Of a stretch of 64,000 bases of DNA, positions 27,648 to 36,592 are shown in pieces. Source of the stretch: Paenibacillus xylanilyticus (GTDB taxonomy: Bacteria; Bacillota; Bacilli; Paenibacillales; Paenibacillaceae); the NCBI RefSeq assembly GCF_013359935.1, contig NZ_JABMCB010000149.1:37435-101434 (forward strand), written 5' to 3'. The notes below the pieces were generated by a model that was not told where the DNA came from, did not search any database, and was given only the letters and a program-made list of their open reading frames with translations. The first letter of the stretch is position 1. Every line of letters begins with the position of its first letter. The position numbers were made by a program, and so were the translations under genes.

Positions 27648-29038
27648 GAGAACACAAACCCTTCCATTTGTTCACGAATCTCGGCGGATATCAACCAATC
27701 ACCTATCGCATCAGAGTATCCCAGCCCCTCTTCAGTCAAACGCAGAATCTGGCGTCCATCCTCCTGCTTGATCCGTGCCATTCCCTCTGTCAGCAGTTCG
27801 GCCAGCCAAACATAATCTGACATAACTTCACTTCCGAATCGCTGAAGATAATCTGCTAAAGTCAGGCCTTCCCGATGCAGCAGTGCCTTTAAAATAAATC
27901 TGCGTTTTTGTTCTTCTCTGCTCAGTACAATGCCGTAGTCAGCCACATCATACCGCTCGGTTGCCACATAATCCGCGATAATGCTCTGAGTAGCTTTATA
28001 GCTTACTCCGTATTTTGAAGCATAGTGCACTTCGCTGGTGTACGAACGGGCGCCGCATCCCAGGCCAACCATGCCTTCTTCCTGACAGCTGTAGGGGAGA
28101 AGGTCTTTGCTTGCCGGAGAAGATGACTCCTTCGCAAATCTGCGCATGGAATACTGAACATAGCCACGACTTTTTAGCATATCACGGGCGGCAGTGTAGA
28201 GCTGCATGCGGATATCCGGCCCCTGTCGCTGAATGTCTTCCGGCTTCACGATGGTATTCTCGCGGGTATAGAGCGGATAAATGAAAATTTCCCCGGGTTC
28301 ATAAGATAGAGCACGCTCGAGCGAGTACAGCCACGATTTCACCGTTTGTCCCGGCAAACCGTAGATCAAATCCAGATTCAACAAAGGAAAGTTGTATCGG
28401 GTCAGCTTCTCAAGTGCGCGCTCCACTTCCTGTGGTTTCTGGGGGCGGTAAATCGCTGCAGCTTCCGCTTCGATAAAGCTCTGAATCCCCATGCTGACAC
28501 GGTCCACGCTACGTTCCTTCAACAACGTGAGCTTGGCTTCGGTCACCGTGTCGGGTGATGTCTCCACCGAAATGGAAGCGTGTGTGGGATCAAGTCCCAT
28601 GACATTTTCCGCAATGTCAAACAACCGATTCAACTGAATTTCATTCAGCAATGTTGGCGTCCCGCCACCTATGGCAAACCTGGAATATGGTCTGCGCGAC
28701 GTAATAGGCGCCCACTGCTTCGCCTGCCGTTCCAGTGCATCCACATAACGTTCATGCGTATCGTCACGCCGATCAGGCAAAGTGAACAAGTTGCAAAATC
28801 CGCAGCGGGCAGCGCAAAACGGAATATGCATATATAAAAAATACGTATCCGTGTTCTCCCGTTCCCACAATGGCCCCAGGGGCAGCGGAGGCTCCAACTC
28901 CCGATACGCCGTCTTATGAGGATAAGAGTATAGATAAGAGCGATAGGGTGAAGACAGTACTTCTCTCAGACCTGTAATCGTATTGGATCCGGACGCTGCG
29001 GAATGACCTGTTGTTGTGTTTTGAGATTGATTATCCAT
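27644..29038 (-). CDS. STM4012-family radical SAM protein (HemN-like)
   Basis: A 464-residue protein with the HemN-type CxxxCxxC motif CAARCGFC (Cys75, Cys79, Cys82), the GGGTPTLL motif, and a C-terminal winged-helix-like region as in coproporphyrinogen dehydrogenase homologues. The context and family make a true haem-synthesis role unlikely; HemN-like members of other pathways include methyltransferases and cyclopropanases. GGGAGG precedes ATG. It lies fourth in the operon, after the hydrolase. Confidence 0.87.
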   Translation of the reverse strand: MDNQSQNTTTGHSAASGSNTITGLREVLSSPYRSYLYSYPHKTAYRELEPPLPLGPLWERENTDTYFLYMHIPFCAARCGFCNLFTLPDRRDDTHERYVDALERQAKQWAPITSRRPYSRFAIGGGTPTLLNEIQLNRLFDIAENVMGLDPTHASISVETSPDTVTEAKLTLLKERSVDRVSMGIQSFIEAEAAAIYRPQKPQEVERALEKLTRYNFPLLNLDLIYGLPGQTVKSWLYSLERALSYEPGEIFIYPLYTRENTIVKPEDIQRQGPDIRMQLYTAARDMLKSRGYVQYSMRRFAKESSSPASKDLLPYSCQEEGMVGLGCGARSYTSEVHYASKYGVSYKATQSIIADYVATERYDVADYGIVLSREEQKRRFILKALLHREGLTLADYLQRFGSEVMSDYVWLAELLTEGMARIKQEDGRQILRLTEEGLGYSDAIGDWLISAEIREQMEGFVFS

Positions 29039-29095
29039 CGGTTTCCTCCCTGTCTCCGGTTGTTGTCGTTAACGATAAAATAAAACCACTTCTGT

Positions 29096-29881
29096 CTATA
29101 AAATAAATTCACGATAGGGCACATTCCAGACGACTTCATGTGCCAGCCTGTGCCCATGGTACCCATCTTCACCATAAGCCGTCCCATGATCGGAAAACGC
29201 AAGACAGAACGTTGGCCGCGAGCGCTGCCGCATGGCATCAAACAATGGACCAAGGGCTTGATCCACGTACCGAAGTGCGGCCCGTTGAGTCTGAACGGAG
29301 TCCTCTCTTGCCCCTTCCACGAAGTAACGATTGGGACCATGGATAGCGGACACATTCAAAAAAAGAAATACTTTCTCATCCTGCGGTATCTGATCAAGCA
29401 GCTTCAATGCATGCTGAACCTGATGCTCTGTCGAGCGAGGGTTCGTTACCCCGAAGTTCATTCGCCAATAACTCTGCTGAAAGTAACCAGGCAGCACTTT
29501 GGCAAGCGGATTTTTTTTCGTGAAAAAGATGACCCCACCAATACAGATCGTACGATATCCTTCCTCCGCCAGACCGGATACGATATCCGGTGTATCAAAC
29601 AGCCAGGTATGCGGATGAGTCTTCAATCCGGTATTTCGTGAATGAAACAGTCGGACATGAGAGGCTTTGTCCGTATTCGCAGGCGTAGGCATGAACCCGC
29701 CAAAAAAGGCATGATGTGCCGCATATGTAAAACTTCCTGGCGTATGGCGTTTCTCCCAGGAGCCCGAACCACACAGATTGGGACAATTCGGTTCCTCCAG
29801 CTTCGCTGCGTCATACCTTAACGTATCCAAGGTAATCATCAACAGATCATGAGAGCCCACAATGGTGTTCATATCAGGCAT
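29096..29881 (-). CDS. STM4013/SEN3800-family hydrolase (sulfatase / alkaline phosphatase fold)
   Basis: Predicted metal-dependent hydrolase. The N-terminal LLMITLDTLRYDAA is the metal-binding opening of the sulfatase/alkaline phosphatase superfamily, and FSDHGTAYGEDG carries the second metal site (DH). No CxPxR formylglycine motif is present, so a phosphatase, phosphodiesterase or phosphotransferase activity is as likely as sulfatase. The start at 29881 is chosen because AAGGAG lies upstream, within the end of the STM4014-type gene, and the two genes overlap by 8 bp. No signal peptide: cytoplasmic. Confidence 0.83.
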   Translation of the reverse strand: MPDMNTIVGSHDLLMITLDTLRYDAAKLEEPNCPNLCGSGSWEKRHTPGSFTYAAHHAFFGGFMPTPANTDKASHVRLFHSRNTGLKTHPHTWLFDTPDIVSGLAEEGYRTICIGGVIFFTKKNPLAKVLPGYFQQSYWRMNFGVTNPRSTEHQVQHALKLLDQIPQDEKVFLFLNVSAIHGPNRYFVEGAREDSVQTQRAALRYVDQALGPLFDAMRQRSRPTFCLAFSDHGTAYGEDGYHGHRLAHEVVWNVPYREFIL

Positions 29882-31163
29882 GTTCGTAAGGCTCCTTTTG
29901 CAAAATATCCATCTCCCATTCATATGTTCCAAGTCCGTCGTGCTGTACGTGGTACAACAGATCGCCGAACGGATTTACATCCAGAACATAGGCATGCGGT
30001 TTGTCCCCTCCACTGAGCATTACATCAATACCGGCAGACCATGAGTTGGGAAAAGCAGCCATAGCTCTTAGGGCAGCGGTCTGAACCAGTCCCAGCTTTT
30101 GCTCATCCAGCCCTGCTTCTACAGGCAGCATTCGCTCATTGCGTAGATGCAGATTGGTTATGGGTGTATGACTTAACCGCATAATCGCATGACCTGCATG
30201 TCCACCAGCTACAAGTTGACGTATATCAAATACGCGCGAACCATGGGAAGCTTTGACCATCCAGCGTTCAATCTGAGCACCTTCAGCACATAACCAGTCG
30301 AGCAGAGGCTCAATTTCTTCCCTGCGGGTATACCTCTGCATGCGGCCTTCATTATAGAAAACAAGCTTGCCCTCAATATGTTCCATTCCCACTGTGGTTA
30401 GAGCAATCTCCGCGCCCGTTCTCGGGTTGAACTGATAAGCAACAACACCGGATGCCGCTGAGCCACAAGCAAGCTTAACAAACACTCTGTGCATGCCTGC
30501 GACCTGCATGGCAGCGCGCAATTCCGAATAACTCAATATCTGTCCCGATGATTGCAGGACAGGAGGGACATCCACACCGTGGGCGGATAGATGCTGCTGA
30601 CACTTTCTTTTGTCAAACATGATGGCAATATCTTCGGGATCGTTCAGGAACCTGGCAGAAGGCCAGAATTCATTCACTTCCCGTCCGATTCGCTCCAGAC
30701 ATGTTCTCCAGCCATTAAACCACTGGGCCGGTGCATAGATGCGTCCCCAATCCTGCTGCAGATCAAGCGCCTGCTCGGCAGGAATCCGCTCTTTTCTGCC
30801 TAAATAAAAGGAAGGCTCGTATTCTTCCGCACCAAGCGATAGCAATCCACGCTCCACGTCCCACTGCTCTCCTGGGGCATCTATTCGAACCAGGGGTGCA
30901 TCTTGCGATGGTGGTGCATCCCCGGCTGTAACCTTTTTCTGGATTACTTCTGCCAGGGTTGCACCCTGTCTCCAGGTCTTGAGCAAGTCGGCATAGGGAA
31001 TCACCACAGCGGGCTTCAAGCCACATTGCTGCCTTGCCTGCTGCAGTCCCTTGGTTCTGCGGTTATCCGGGTTTCCAATCAACCAAAACGGTCGCTCCCC
31101 GTCCATGCCATTGACTTGAGTTTGCTGTCCGTGAACCATCTTGTCTTTAGTAATGCCTGGCAT
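29874..31163 (-). CDS. STM4014-family protein, ATP-grasp-like
   Basis: A 429-residue protein. The C-terminal two thirds have the order of an ATP-grasp ligase: FDKRKCQQHLSAHGVDVP, a nucleotide-binding strand-loop (VFVKLACGSAASGV), IERWMVKASHG, DIRQLVAGG, and the Mg-binding end DVNPFGDLLY. It therefore probably forms an amide or phospho-acyl intermediate with ATP. The N-terminal part (PFWLIGNPDNRR) is a small Rossmann-like domain. It starts just after the LRR gene stop and its end overlaps the hydrolase gene. Confidence 0.8.
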   Translation of the reverse strand: MPGITKDKMVHGQQTQVNGMDGERPFWLIGNPDNRRTKGLQQARQQCGLKPAVVIPYADLLKTWRQGATLAEVIQKKVTAGDAPPSQDAPLVRIDAPGEQWDVERGLLSLGAEEYEPSFYLGRKERIPAEQALDLQQDWGRIYAPAQWFNGWRTCLERIGREVNEFWPSARFLNDPEDIAIMFDKRKCQQHLSAHGVDVPPVLQSSGQILSYSELRAAMQVAGMHRVFVKLACGSAASGVVAYQFNPRTGAEIALTTVGMEHIEGKLVFYNEGRMQRYTRREEIEPLLDWLCAEGAQIERWMVKASHGSRVFDIRQLVAGGHAGHAIMRLSHTPITNLHLRNERMLPVEAGLDEQKLGLVQTAALRAMAAFPNSWSAGIDVMLSGGDKPHAYVLDVNPFGDLLYHVQHDGLGTYEWEMDILQKEPYEHA

Positions 31164-31166
31164 TCC

Positions 31167-32009
31167 TTATTCCGTTAGTGACGGATAACGCCAGTCATCT
31201 TCGTCACTCTCTTGCTGATCACTGACATCCACAGAAATGCCTGAGCGTTTCCAGCGAATGAGCATTTCGTCCGTCATGTAGTGGTAACTGAGATCAAGAT
31301 GCTTCAATGTTTTGATCTTGTCGCTGGCGAGCAGTGCCTCGGCCCCTTCATCCGACAAGGTCCCTTGGGAAAGATCCAGTACTTCCAGCTGATCCACGAT
31401 GGGAGCCTGCGCCACAGCTTTGGCAATTTCATCTTGAATTTCACTGTCTTTCAGGCCAAGATACACAAGTTTAGGGAAGCGTCCCTGTTCCAGCAAGGGA
31501 AGCACATCTTCGAGTGAACCGTCAAAGCCATAATCATCCACACCCAGATATAGTTCAAGCTTGCGCAGTTCAGGCAATTGAGCATGGCTAATCGAAGCTA
31601 ATACTTCTTGCGGCAGCCCTCCGCAGATAATAACCAGCTCTTCAAGTTTGGCATGCTGCAGAGGTTCGAGAACCAATCCGCTGCTTCCTTTAACCGAAAA
31701 TGACTTCAATTCAGGAAAAGCGTTCAATAGTGGCGTCAGATCGGTCTGAATAATCCAGGATACCTCGCACTCTTCAAAACCCATATCTCCAATAAACAGC
31801 TTTTTCAACGAAGGGAAGCTTGGTGCCAGCTGAATGAGAGTGCCCATAAAATCGTCCGGCGAATTTTCGTAAGCTTGTCCCCAGTCTCCAATGATCAGAC
31901 TCTCCAGTGAACCTGCCTCTGGTTTGGCTGCTAATTCCTTGATTAAATTCTCCATACGGACATCGTTCTCATAGTCATCGTAAGACACTGTAAGTTTCAC
32001 TTCCTGCAT
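31167..32009 (-). CDS. STM4015-family leucine-rich-repeat protein
   Basis: A 280-residue soluble protein with irregular leucine-rich repeats (SLKKLFIGDMG, LEELVIICGG, LRKLELYLG, LVYLGLKDS, LEVLDLSQG, LKHLDLSYH). These form a curved solenoid likely to bind a partner protein or substrate. There is no signal peptide and the C-terminus is acidic. GGAGGGG lies upstream of ATG. It is the first gene of the five-gene operon, so it should be made first and in the largest amount. Confidence 0.83.
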   Translation of the reverse strand: MQEVKLTVSYDDYENDVRMENLIKELAAKPEAGSLESLIIGDWGQAYENSPDDFMGTLIQLAPSFPSLKKLFIGDMGFEECEVSWIIQTDLTPLLNAFPELKSFSVKGSSGLVLEPLQHAKLEELVIICGGLPQEVLASISHAQLPELRKLELYLGVDDYGFDGSLEDVLPLLEQGRFPKLVYLGLKDSEIQDEIAKAVAQAPIVDQLEVLDLSQGTLSDEGAEALLASDKIKTLKHLDLSYHYMTDEMLIRWKRSGISVDVSDQQESDEDDWRYPSLTE

Positions 32010-32153
32010 GCGCTAATCCCCTCCGCTTGAGTTCATTCTTGAGTCGTTACCATGAATGTTAACCCATACGGTACAAGGCTTGCAACTTCTTCCAACTCCG
32101 GTCCCAAGCTGATTCTCAAACGCGCAATCGTAATATGTGGCCATCTAGGAATA

Positions 32154-32167
32154 GGAACATATGTTCC
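32154..32167. promoter_or_regulatory. LexA (DinR)-like SOS box
   Basis: GGAACATATGTTCC is a perfect 14-bp palindrome whose core GAACATATGTTC matches the Bacillus SOS box (CGAACATATGTTCG) at 12 of 14 positions. It lies about 145 bp upstream of the STM4015-type gene and downstream of the rdgB terminator, so that operon is its natural target. Confidence 0.45.
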
Positions 32168-32250
32168 GAATAGAGTAAGTGAAAACACGGGATGGATGGT
32201 AGGTCTATCGATGGATTTGCATCTCACTCTGTCGCTATCATTCTTTTCGA

Positions 32251-32314
32251 AAATAAAAAAAGCGTTAATAGAAGGAGAGCATTCCGCAAGAATGGCGCTT
32301 TCCTTCCATTAACA
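32251..32314 (-). terminator. Terminator of rph-rdgB
   Basis: On the minus strand GTTAATGGAAGGA pairs with TCCTTCTATTAAC around an inner CATTC/GAATG arm, and TTTTTTTATTTTC follows. Confidence 0.8.
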
Positions 32315-32368
32315 CTTTACTATTTGAAGCTGCTATATCCGATTCAAGACGCTCCTGTTAACTACGAT

Positions 32369-32992
32369 TCATCCTTCAAGTTTGGATACAAGCGCCCGCA
32401 GTGCATGGCCACGATGACTTATCGCCTGCTTTTGCTCCAGCGTAAGCTCGGCCATCGTCATCTCGTATTCAGGCACATAGAAAAGAGGATCATATCCAAA
32501 ACCGCCACCCCCGGCAGCCTCGCTTGTAATCCAACCTTCCGCTGTACCTTCCGCTTCAAACTTTTCCCCCGATACCGGGTCATACAGGACCAATGCACAT
32601 ACAAAGCGTGCCGGACTGAGCAATGGCTGTTCAGTATCCTCACCGGATTTTATGGATTCAAGCGTTCGAAGCAGCTTGGCATTATTCAGGGCATCCGTTG
32701 CTCCTTCGCCAGCATATCTTGCCGAGTACACGCCCGGCTCTCCATCCAGCAAGTCCACACAAAGTCCGGAATCATCGGCGAGTACTGGAAGGCCAAGCGC
32801 ATCCCCTACGGCCTTGGCTTTCTTCCATGCATTCTCGGCAAAGGTTACCCCATCCTCCACGACATCCGGCAGTTCGGGATAGTCAAACATGCTTTTGACC
32901 TCTTTGCCAAGTGGGGCAAATGCATGGGCAAACTCCCTTACTTTCCCCTGATTCCGGGTTGCAACAATAATGATTGGGCTATCCAGACGCAT
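32369..32992 (-). CDS. rdgB: XTP/dITP diphosphatase (RdgB/Ham1 family)
   Basis: House-cleaning enzyme that hydrolyses non-canonical purine nucleoside triphosphates (ITP, dITP, XTP) to monophosphates. The 207-residue protein starts with IIIVATRNQGKVREF and has LADDSGLCVDLLDGEPGVYSAR cut here to its signature DDSGL, plus GFGYDPLF and SHRGHAL. The length is normal. It begins one base after the rph stop, so the two form an operon. Confidence 0.96.
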   Translation of the reverse strand: MRLDSPIIIVATRNQGKVREFAHAFAPLGKEVKSMFDYPELPDVVEDGVTFAENAWKKAKAVGDALGLPVLADDSGLCVDLLDGEPGVYSARYAGEGATDALNNAKLLRTLESIKSGEDTEQPLLSPARFVCALVLYDPVSGEKFEAEGTAEGWITSEAAGGGGFGYDPLFYVPEYEMTMAELTLEQKQAISHRGHALRALVSKLEG

Positions 32993-32993
32993 C

Positions 32994-33752
32994 TTAGGCT
33001 TCTCCTAATCCACTAGCGCCGATCTTGAGCGCAATCGGACCAAGCACTTCTTTTTGCCGCTCGATCATCTCCAGGATTCCCTGTTCACCCAGCTCCAGCA
33101 TGGCATTCAGCTCACGGCGGTCAAACGGGGCCTCTTCCCCTGTTCCCTGCAGCTCCACATATTTCCCGCCACCTGTCATCACCAGGTTCATATCCACCTT
33201 CGCTTTGGAATCCTCATCATAGTTGAGATCCAGAACAGGCTGTTCTCCAACTACACCAACACTTACAGCTGCAATGAAATCCGTGATGGGGAATGTTTGC
33301 AGGCGATGCTGCTGGGCAATTTTGTTCACAGCCAGCGCCAGCGCCACAAACGAACCGGTAATGGACGTTGTACGTGTGCCTCCGTCCGCCTGAATGACAT
33401 CACAATCCAGGGTAATGGTCCGCTCGCCAAGGGCCTGCAAGTTAACAACAGAGCGCAACGCACGGCCGATCAGACGCTGAATTTCCATGGTGCGCCCAGT
33501 CAATTTCCCGCGATTGGCTTCGCGCTGATTACGGGTATGGGTTGCACGGGGCAGCATGGAGTATTCAGCGGTAACCCAGCCTTTTCCCTGACCTTTCATG
33601 AAGGGAGGAACACGTTCCTCTACCGTTGCTGTACAAATAACCTTCGTATCTCCGACTTCAATCAGTACAGAACCTTCGGCGTATTTATTTGTGTTAATTG
33701 TTAAATTCATCGGCCGCAGCTGTTCGCTGGTTCGTCCGTTAGATCTCATCAT
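32994..33752 (-). CDS. rph: Ribonuclease PH
   Basis: Phosphorolytic 3'-5' exoribonuclease that trims tRNA 3' ends. The 252-residue sequence has the family opening [25 protein letters not shown], and the phosphate-site region [18 protein letters not shown] precedes two adjacent ATG codons; the second (33749) would give the usual MRS start. It is cotranscribed with rdgB. Confidence 0.96.
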   Translation of the reverse strand: MMRSNGRTSEQLRPMNLTINTNKYAEGSVLIEVGDTKVICTATVEERVPPFMKGQGKGWVTAEYSMLPRATHTRNQREANRGKLTGRTMEIQRLIGRALRSVVNLQALGERTITLDCDVIQADGGTRTTSITGSFVALALAVNKIAQQHRLQTFPITDFIAAVSVGVVGEQPVLDLNYDEDSKAKVDMNLVMTGGGKYVELQGTGEEAPFDRRELNAMLELGEQGILEMIERQKEVLGPIALKIGASGLGEA

Positions 33753-33923
33753 TTCTGCCTCCTACGACTTAAGCATCCTGTAATTGTTGAACTGATTCAC
33801 ACTTACTAATCCCTTCTATTTTACCAAAGAGTCACCTTAAAAGCATCTATCCGCCAAAGAGTGCTGCTGCAAACATTTATCCACCAAGGACTTCTGTTAA
33901 CATTCCCCGGCGTTGTCTGGATC

Positions 33924-34979
33924 TTAAATTGGAATTTCGTTGATATATTCAGGTTTGGAGACCGGCGCACTATAATCCCGGTTATCATCACCCATCACCG
34001 TTTTTTGACCGTTCCACTCGATTTGGACTTTGGCATCCTTACTTGCCGTGTTCTCTGTGGTAGTCAAGACGACCGATTGCAGCAGCTCACTTGGCACGAC
34101 ATCTCCTTCAACGAACATATCGTCTTTGAGTGCGACCGTAACCGTTCCATCCTCAGCCGTTTTGACGGATTGCAGCTCCGTTCCACCTGTCATGACCTCT
34201 TCCAGCTCGCCGCCCTTGGCTGGCCCCTTAATCAGCTCATTCAGCGCCGCCTGCACCCGGTCCGTACCCGGTGTGACCAGACGCGTAACCGGAACGTAAT
34301 ATTGAATGCCTGCTGGCGAAGCTGCCGAGAAATACACGGTTACCGGACTGCTGTTGGTCGTGAATGTATCCCCCAGATCCAGATTGATGCCTACCGCCCG
34401 GTTCAGCGGTTCAGGCAGCGGTGTACTGTTGACCGGCATTTGTGTCAGCTTTTTGCCATCTACCCAGATCTGCACGTTCTCCACATCCGGTGTGCCTGTC
34501 AATGTCCATGTTACAGCTTCCAGCATTTTGCGCTCATCCTTGGCATCGTATTTGGCAAAATTACCGGAGAACTCTACAACAGCCAGTTTGTCATCCGGAT
34601 GTACGGTTACATTCTGCACCACGGTCCCTTGCGGGAGAACGCCTTGGAATCCTTCAGGCAGCATACCTGCGTACTCGCCACCCGTTACGAGGGTATCCAG
34701 TGCGGTCTTCGGACTGCTAACATCCGACCCGGATGGAAGTGTCAATGATACCGGAGCAAGCAACCCTTGCTGATCCTGCAAATAAACCGTCGTGAGTGGA
34801 AGCGTCGCGAGTGTCCCATTGCCTTCGGCTGCCTGAATCATGGCTGCTTCCTGGATGGGCGGCGGCGGATCAATCGCCTCGGATGACTGTGCATTAAACA
34901 TGCCGCAGCCGGACAGTACCATAGGAATGCTCAGCAGCGCAGCTGCCGATGCCGTACGCATATATCGGATCTTACTCAT
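33924..34979 (-). CDS. gerM: GerM-like spore germination/sporulation lipoprotein
   Basis: A lipoprotein with two GerMN domains; in Bacillus GerM acts in sporulation and germination. The signal peptide ends in the lipobox LSGC. The first GerMN domain covers about residues 60-185 and the second about 200-330, each with the VTVYF or TVYLQ opening and a D..VQIWVDG-type strand. The start at 34979 has GAGGGGG upstream and yields a proper signal peptide; a longer frame exists. It lies next to rph, as in Bacillus. Confidence 0.9.
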   Translation of the reverse strand: MSKIRYMRTASAAALLSIPMVLSGCGMFNAQSSEAIDPPPPIQEAAMIQAAEGNGTLATLPLTTVYLQDQQGLLAPVSLTLPSGSDVSSPKTALDTLVTGGEYAGMLPEGFQGVLPQGTVVQNVTVHPDDKLAVVEFSGNFAKYDAKDERKMLEAVTWTLTGTPDVENVQIWVDGKKLTQMPVNSTPLPEPLNRAVGINLDLGDTFTTNSSPVTVYFSAASPAGIQYYVPVTRLVTPGTDRVQAALNELIKGPAKGGELEEVMTGGTELQSVKTAEDGTVTVALKDDMFVEGDVVPSELLQSVVLTTTENTASKDAKVQIEWNGQKTVMGDDNRDYSAPVSKPEYINEIPI

Positions 34980-35215
34980 GATTACGTTCCCCCTCATCAT
35001 TTTTACAGTTTGTACTACCATGTATACGAGCCTCTGTCCAAAAAATAACTACTTTTTAAACAAGCTCCTGGTGTACCAAGCCGAAAACTGCTCTTGTTTC
35101 CGCCTTGAAGGTTACTGAACTAACTCAAAACGATATTGAAAGAAACGCAAAACGGTTAATTACGTATTAGGAAGCAAGAGTAGGGACATTGCTAACATCA
35201 GAGGAGGAATCGCCC

Positions 35216-35782
35216 ATGGAACATCCTGAGCAAGAAAAAATCCCTTACAGCCTGAACAGCCGCAAAGTAGCGGACGCAACAAGGGAATGGCTGCATAAGC
35301 GGGGCGTCACGATCCCTGAGATCGCAGAATTGGTCATGTTATTGCAGAAAAAATACTATCCGGATCTTACGATGGAAGAATGTATCGATAATGTGGAGAA
35401 GGTTCTCCGCAAACGCGAGGTGCAGAACGCTGTTCTGACGGGCATTCAGCTTGATCTGCTGGCAGAGCAGGGTCAGCTCATTTCGCCTTTGCAGGAAATG
35501 ATTGAGAATGATGAAGGGTTATATGGCGTGGATGAGATTCTCGCATTCTCCATCGTCAATGTATACGGCAGCATCGGATTCACGAATTACGGTTATGTAG
35601 ACAAGCTTAAACCCGGTGTACTTGAGCGGCTGAATGATAAAAGCCTGGGACCTGTACATACGTTTCTGGACGATATCGTCGGGGCCATCGCATCAGCAGC
35701 AAGCAGCCGGATCGCGCACCGCAAACAGTCCGAGCTTGAAGAAGCATTGGGCGAGAAACCGGTCAGTGATGACGTCGTTTAA
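35216..35782 (+). CDS. YutG-like phosphatidylglycerophosphatase A family protein
   Basis: A 188-residue soluble protein of the short PgpA-like (YutG) group. Conserved parts are LLQKKYYPDLTMEEC, REVQNAVLTGIQLD, DEGLYGVDEILAFSIVNVYGS and HTFLDDIVGAIASAASSR. It lacks the membrane helices of Escherichia coli PgpA, so a phosphatase activity on phosphatidylglycerophosphate is assigned by family only. The start at 35216 follows GAGGAGG and is preferred over an upstream ATG. It is monocistronic with a strong terminator. Confidence 0.8.
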   Translation: MEHPEQEKIPYSLNSRKVADATREWLHKRGVTIPEIAELVMLLQKKYYPDLTMEECIDNVEKVLRKREVQNAVLTGIQLDLLAEQGQLISPLQEMIENDEGLYGVDEILAFSIVNVYGSIGFTNYGYVDKLKPGVLERLNDKSLGPVHTFLDDIVGAIASAASSRIAHRKQSELEEALGEKPVSDDVV

Positions 35783-35832
35783 GCCACGTCTGGCACTCAG
35801 AAATGAGACATGTCTGTAAAAGACAGCTCATA

Positions 35833-35866
35833 GAAAAAAGCGGCCAATCGGCCGCTTCTTTTTTCG
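35833..35866. terminator. Bidirectional terminator
   Basis: Stem AAGCGGCC / GGCCGCTT with AATC loop, A-run before and T-run after; serves the YutG-like gene and the convergent ferric-reductase-like gene. Confidence 0.85.
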
Positions 35867-35889
35867 TATATATCAAGTATACGTTACGA

Positions 35890-36543
35890 CTATTTTAAAC
35901 GCTCCTGTCTCCCCGCTCCAGCGAGTCCATATGCTTCGCCCCACATCCGTTCCACGGTTGGCTTAGACTGCGAACGATTGTGCCCAATCGTGATTTGCGG
36001 TCCTTTGCGCTCACGCATCAGCCCTCGCAGCACCGTTATGCCCAGGATGGACAATCCCGTGAATGCGTATATTAAACGCATCAGCACGTTCCCCGAATCG
36101 GAACCAGTAATCATGCCGTGCACCAGCAAACAGATGAACGCTGGATATGAGAGCATGTGGAACACAATCCACCATTTGCGCCCCAATTTGTTACGCAGAT
36201 CACTGGACAGCAGCACGATTAGCAAACCGTAAAAGGATAATGTCCCCAGGCCGCTGCCAACCGGATGCACTGAAGCAGTAAATGGAATAAGCATTTCACT
36301 CCAGGTAAATGGACTGTAATGATCGATGTAAAGGGTTAACGCATGTAAGATACCAAGTCCAAAGGCGAGCCAGGTTGTTCGGGTATGCCACTGGTACATG
36401 GCTGCTTTGGACTTGCCCTTGGCGGCAGGCAACCCCTGTGCAATTCCCAGAAACACCCCCGCAAAGAGCAGCAGATAAGCGGCTATTCCACTAATACGAA
36501 TGAAATTCCATGTCGGCAAATAATCTACAATCCATTGTGCCAT
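35890..36543 (-). CDS. Ferric-reductase-like transmembrane haem protein (YedZ/FRD type)
   Basis: A 217-residue membrane protein with about six hydrophobic helices and His residues placed as in b-type haem-binding ferric-reductase-like domains (LHALTLYIDH, HMLSYPAFICLLVHG). It probably moves electrons across the membrane. The start at 36543 (MAQWIVDYL) has GGGGGAG upstream; the open frame extends 40 codons further without one. It is last in an operon with apbE and a small secreted protein. Confidence 0.8.
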   Translation of the reverse strand: MAQWIVDYLPTWNFIRISGIAAYLLLFAGVFLGIAQGLPAAKGKSKAAMYQWHTRTTWLAFGLGILHALTLYIDHYSPFTWSEMLIPFTASVHPVGSGLGTLSFYGLLIVLLSSDLRNKLGRKWWIVFHMLSYPAFICLLVHGMITGSDSGNVLMRLIYAFTGLSILGITVLRGLMRERKGPQITIGHNRSQSKPTVERMWGEAYGLAGAGRQERLK

Positions 36544-36592
36544 AACCGGCTCCCCCCTATCTGATAGACTTGTCGTTTCAGTATTTTGCATT

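Larger units (their letters stand above)
32010..32368. other. Intergenic region between rdgB and the STM4015-type operon
   Basis: This 359-bp gap holds the rph-rdgB terminator (32251-32314), the LexA-like palindrome (32154-32167) and a 64-codon minus-strand frame (32033-32227). That frame contains PHITIARLR, which recalls the second HxT motif of 2H phosphoesterases but lacks a ribosome binding site. No clear sigma-A promoter for the operon could be identified. Confidence 0.45.

Noticed and set aside
27644..29038. Calling the HemN-like gene a haem-synthesis hemN
   Set aside because: Its operon partners are of the STM4011-STM4015 set and the family is distinct, so a coproporphyrinogen role is not supported despite the shared motif.
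33054..34748. Long plus-strand frames opposite rph and gerM
   Set aside because: They are antisense to well-supported genes and have no initiation signals.
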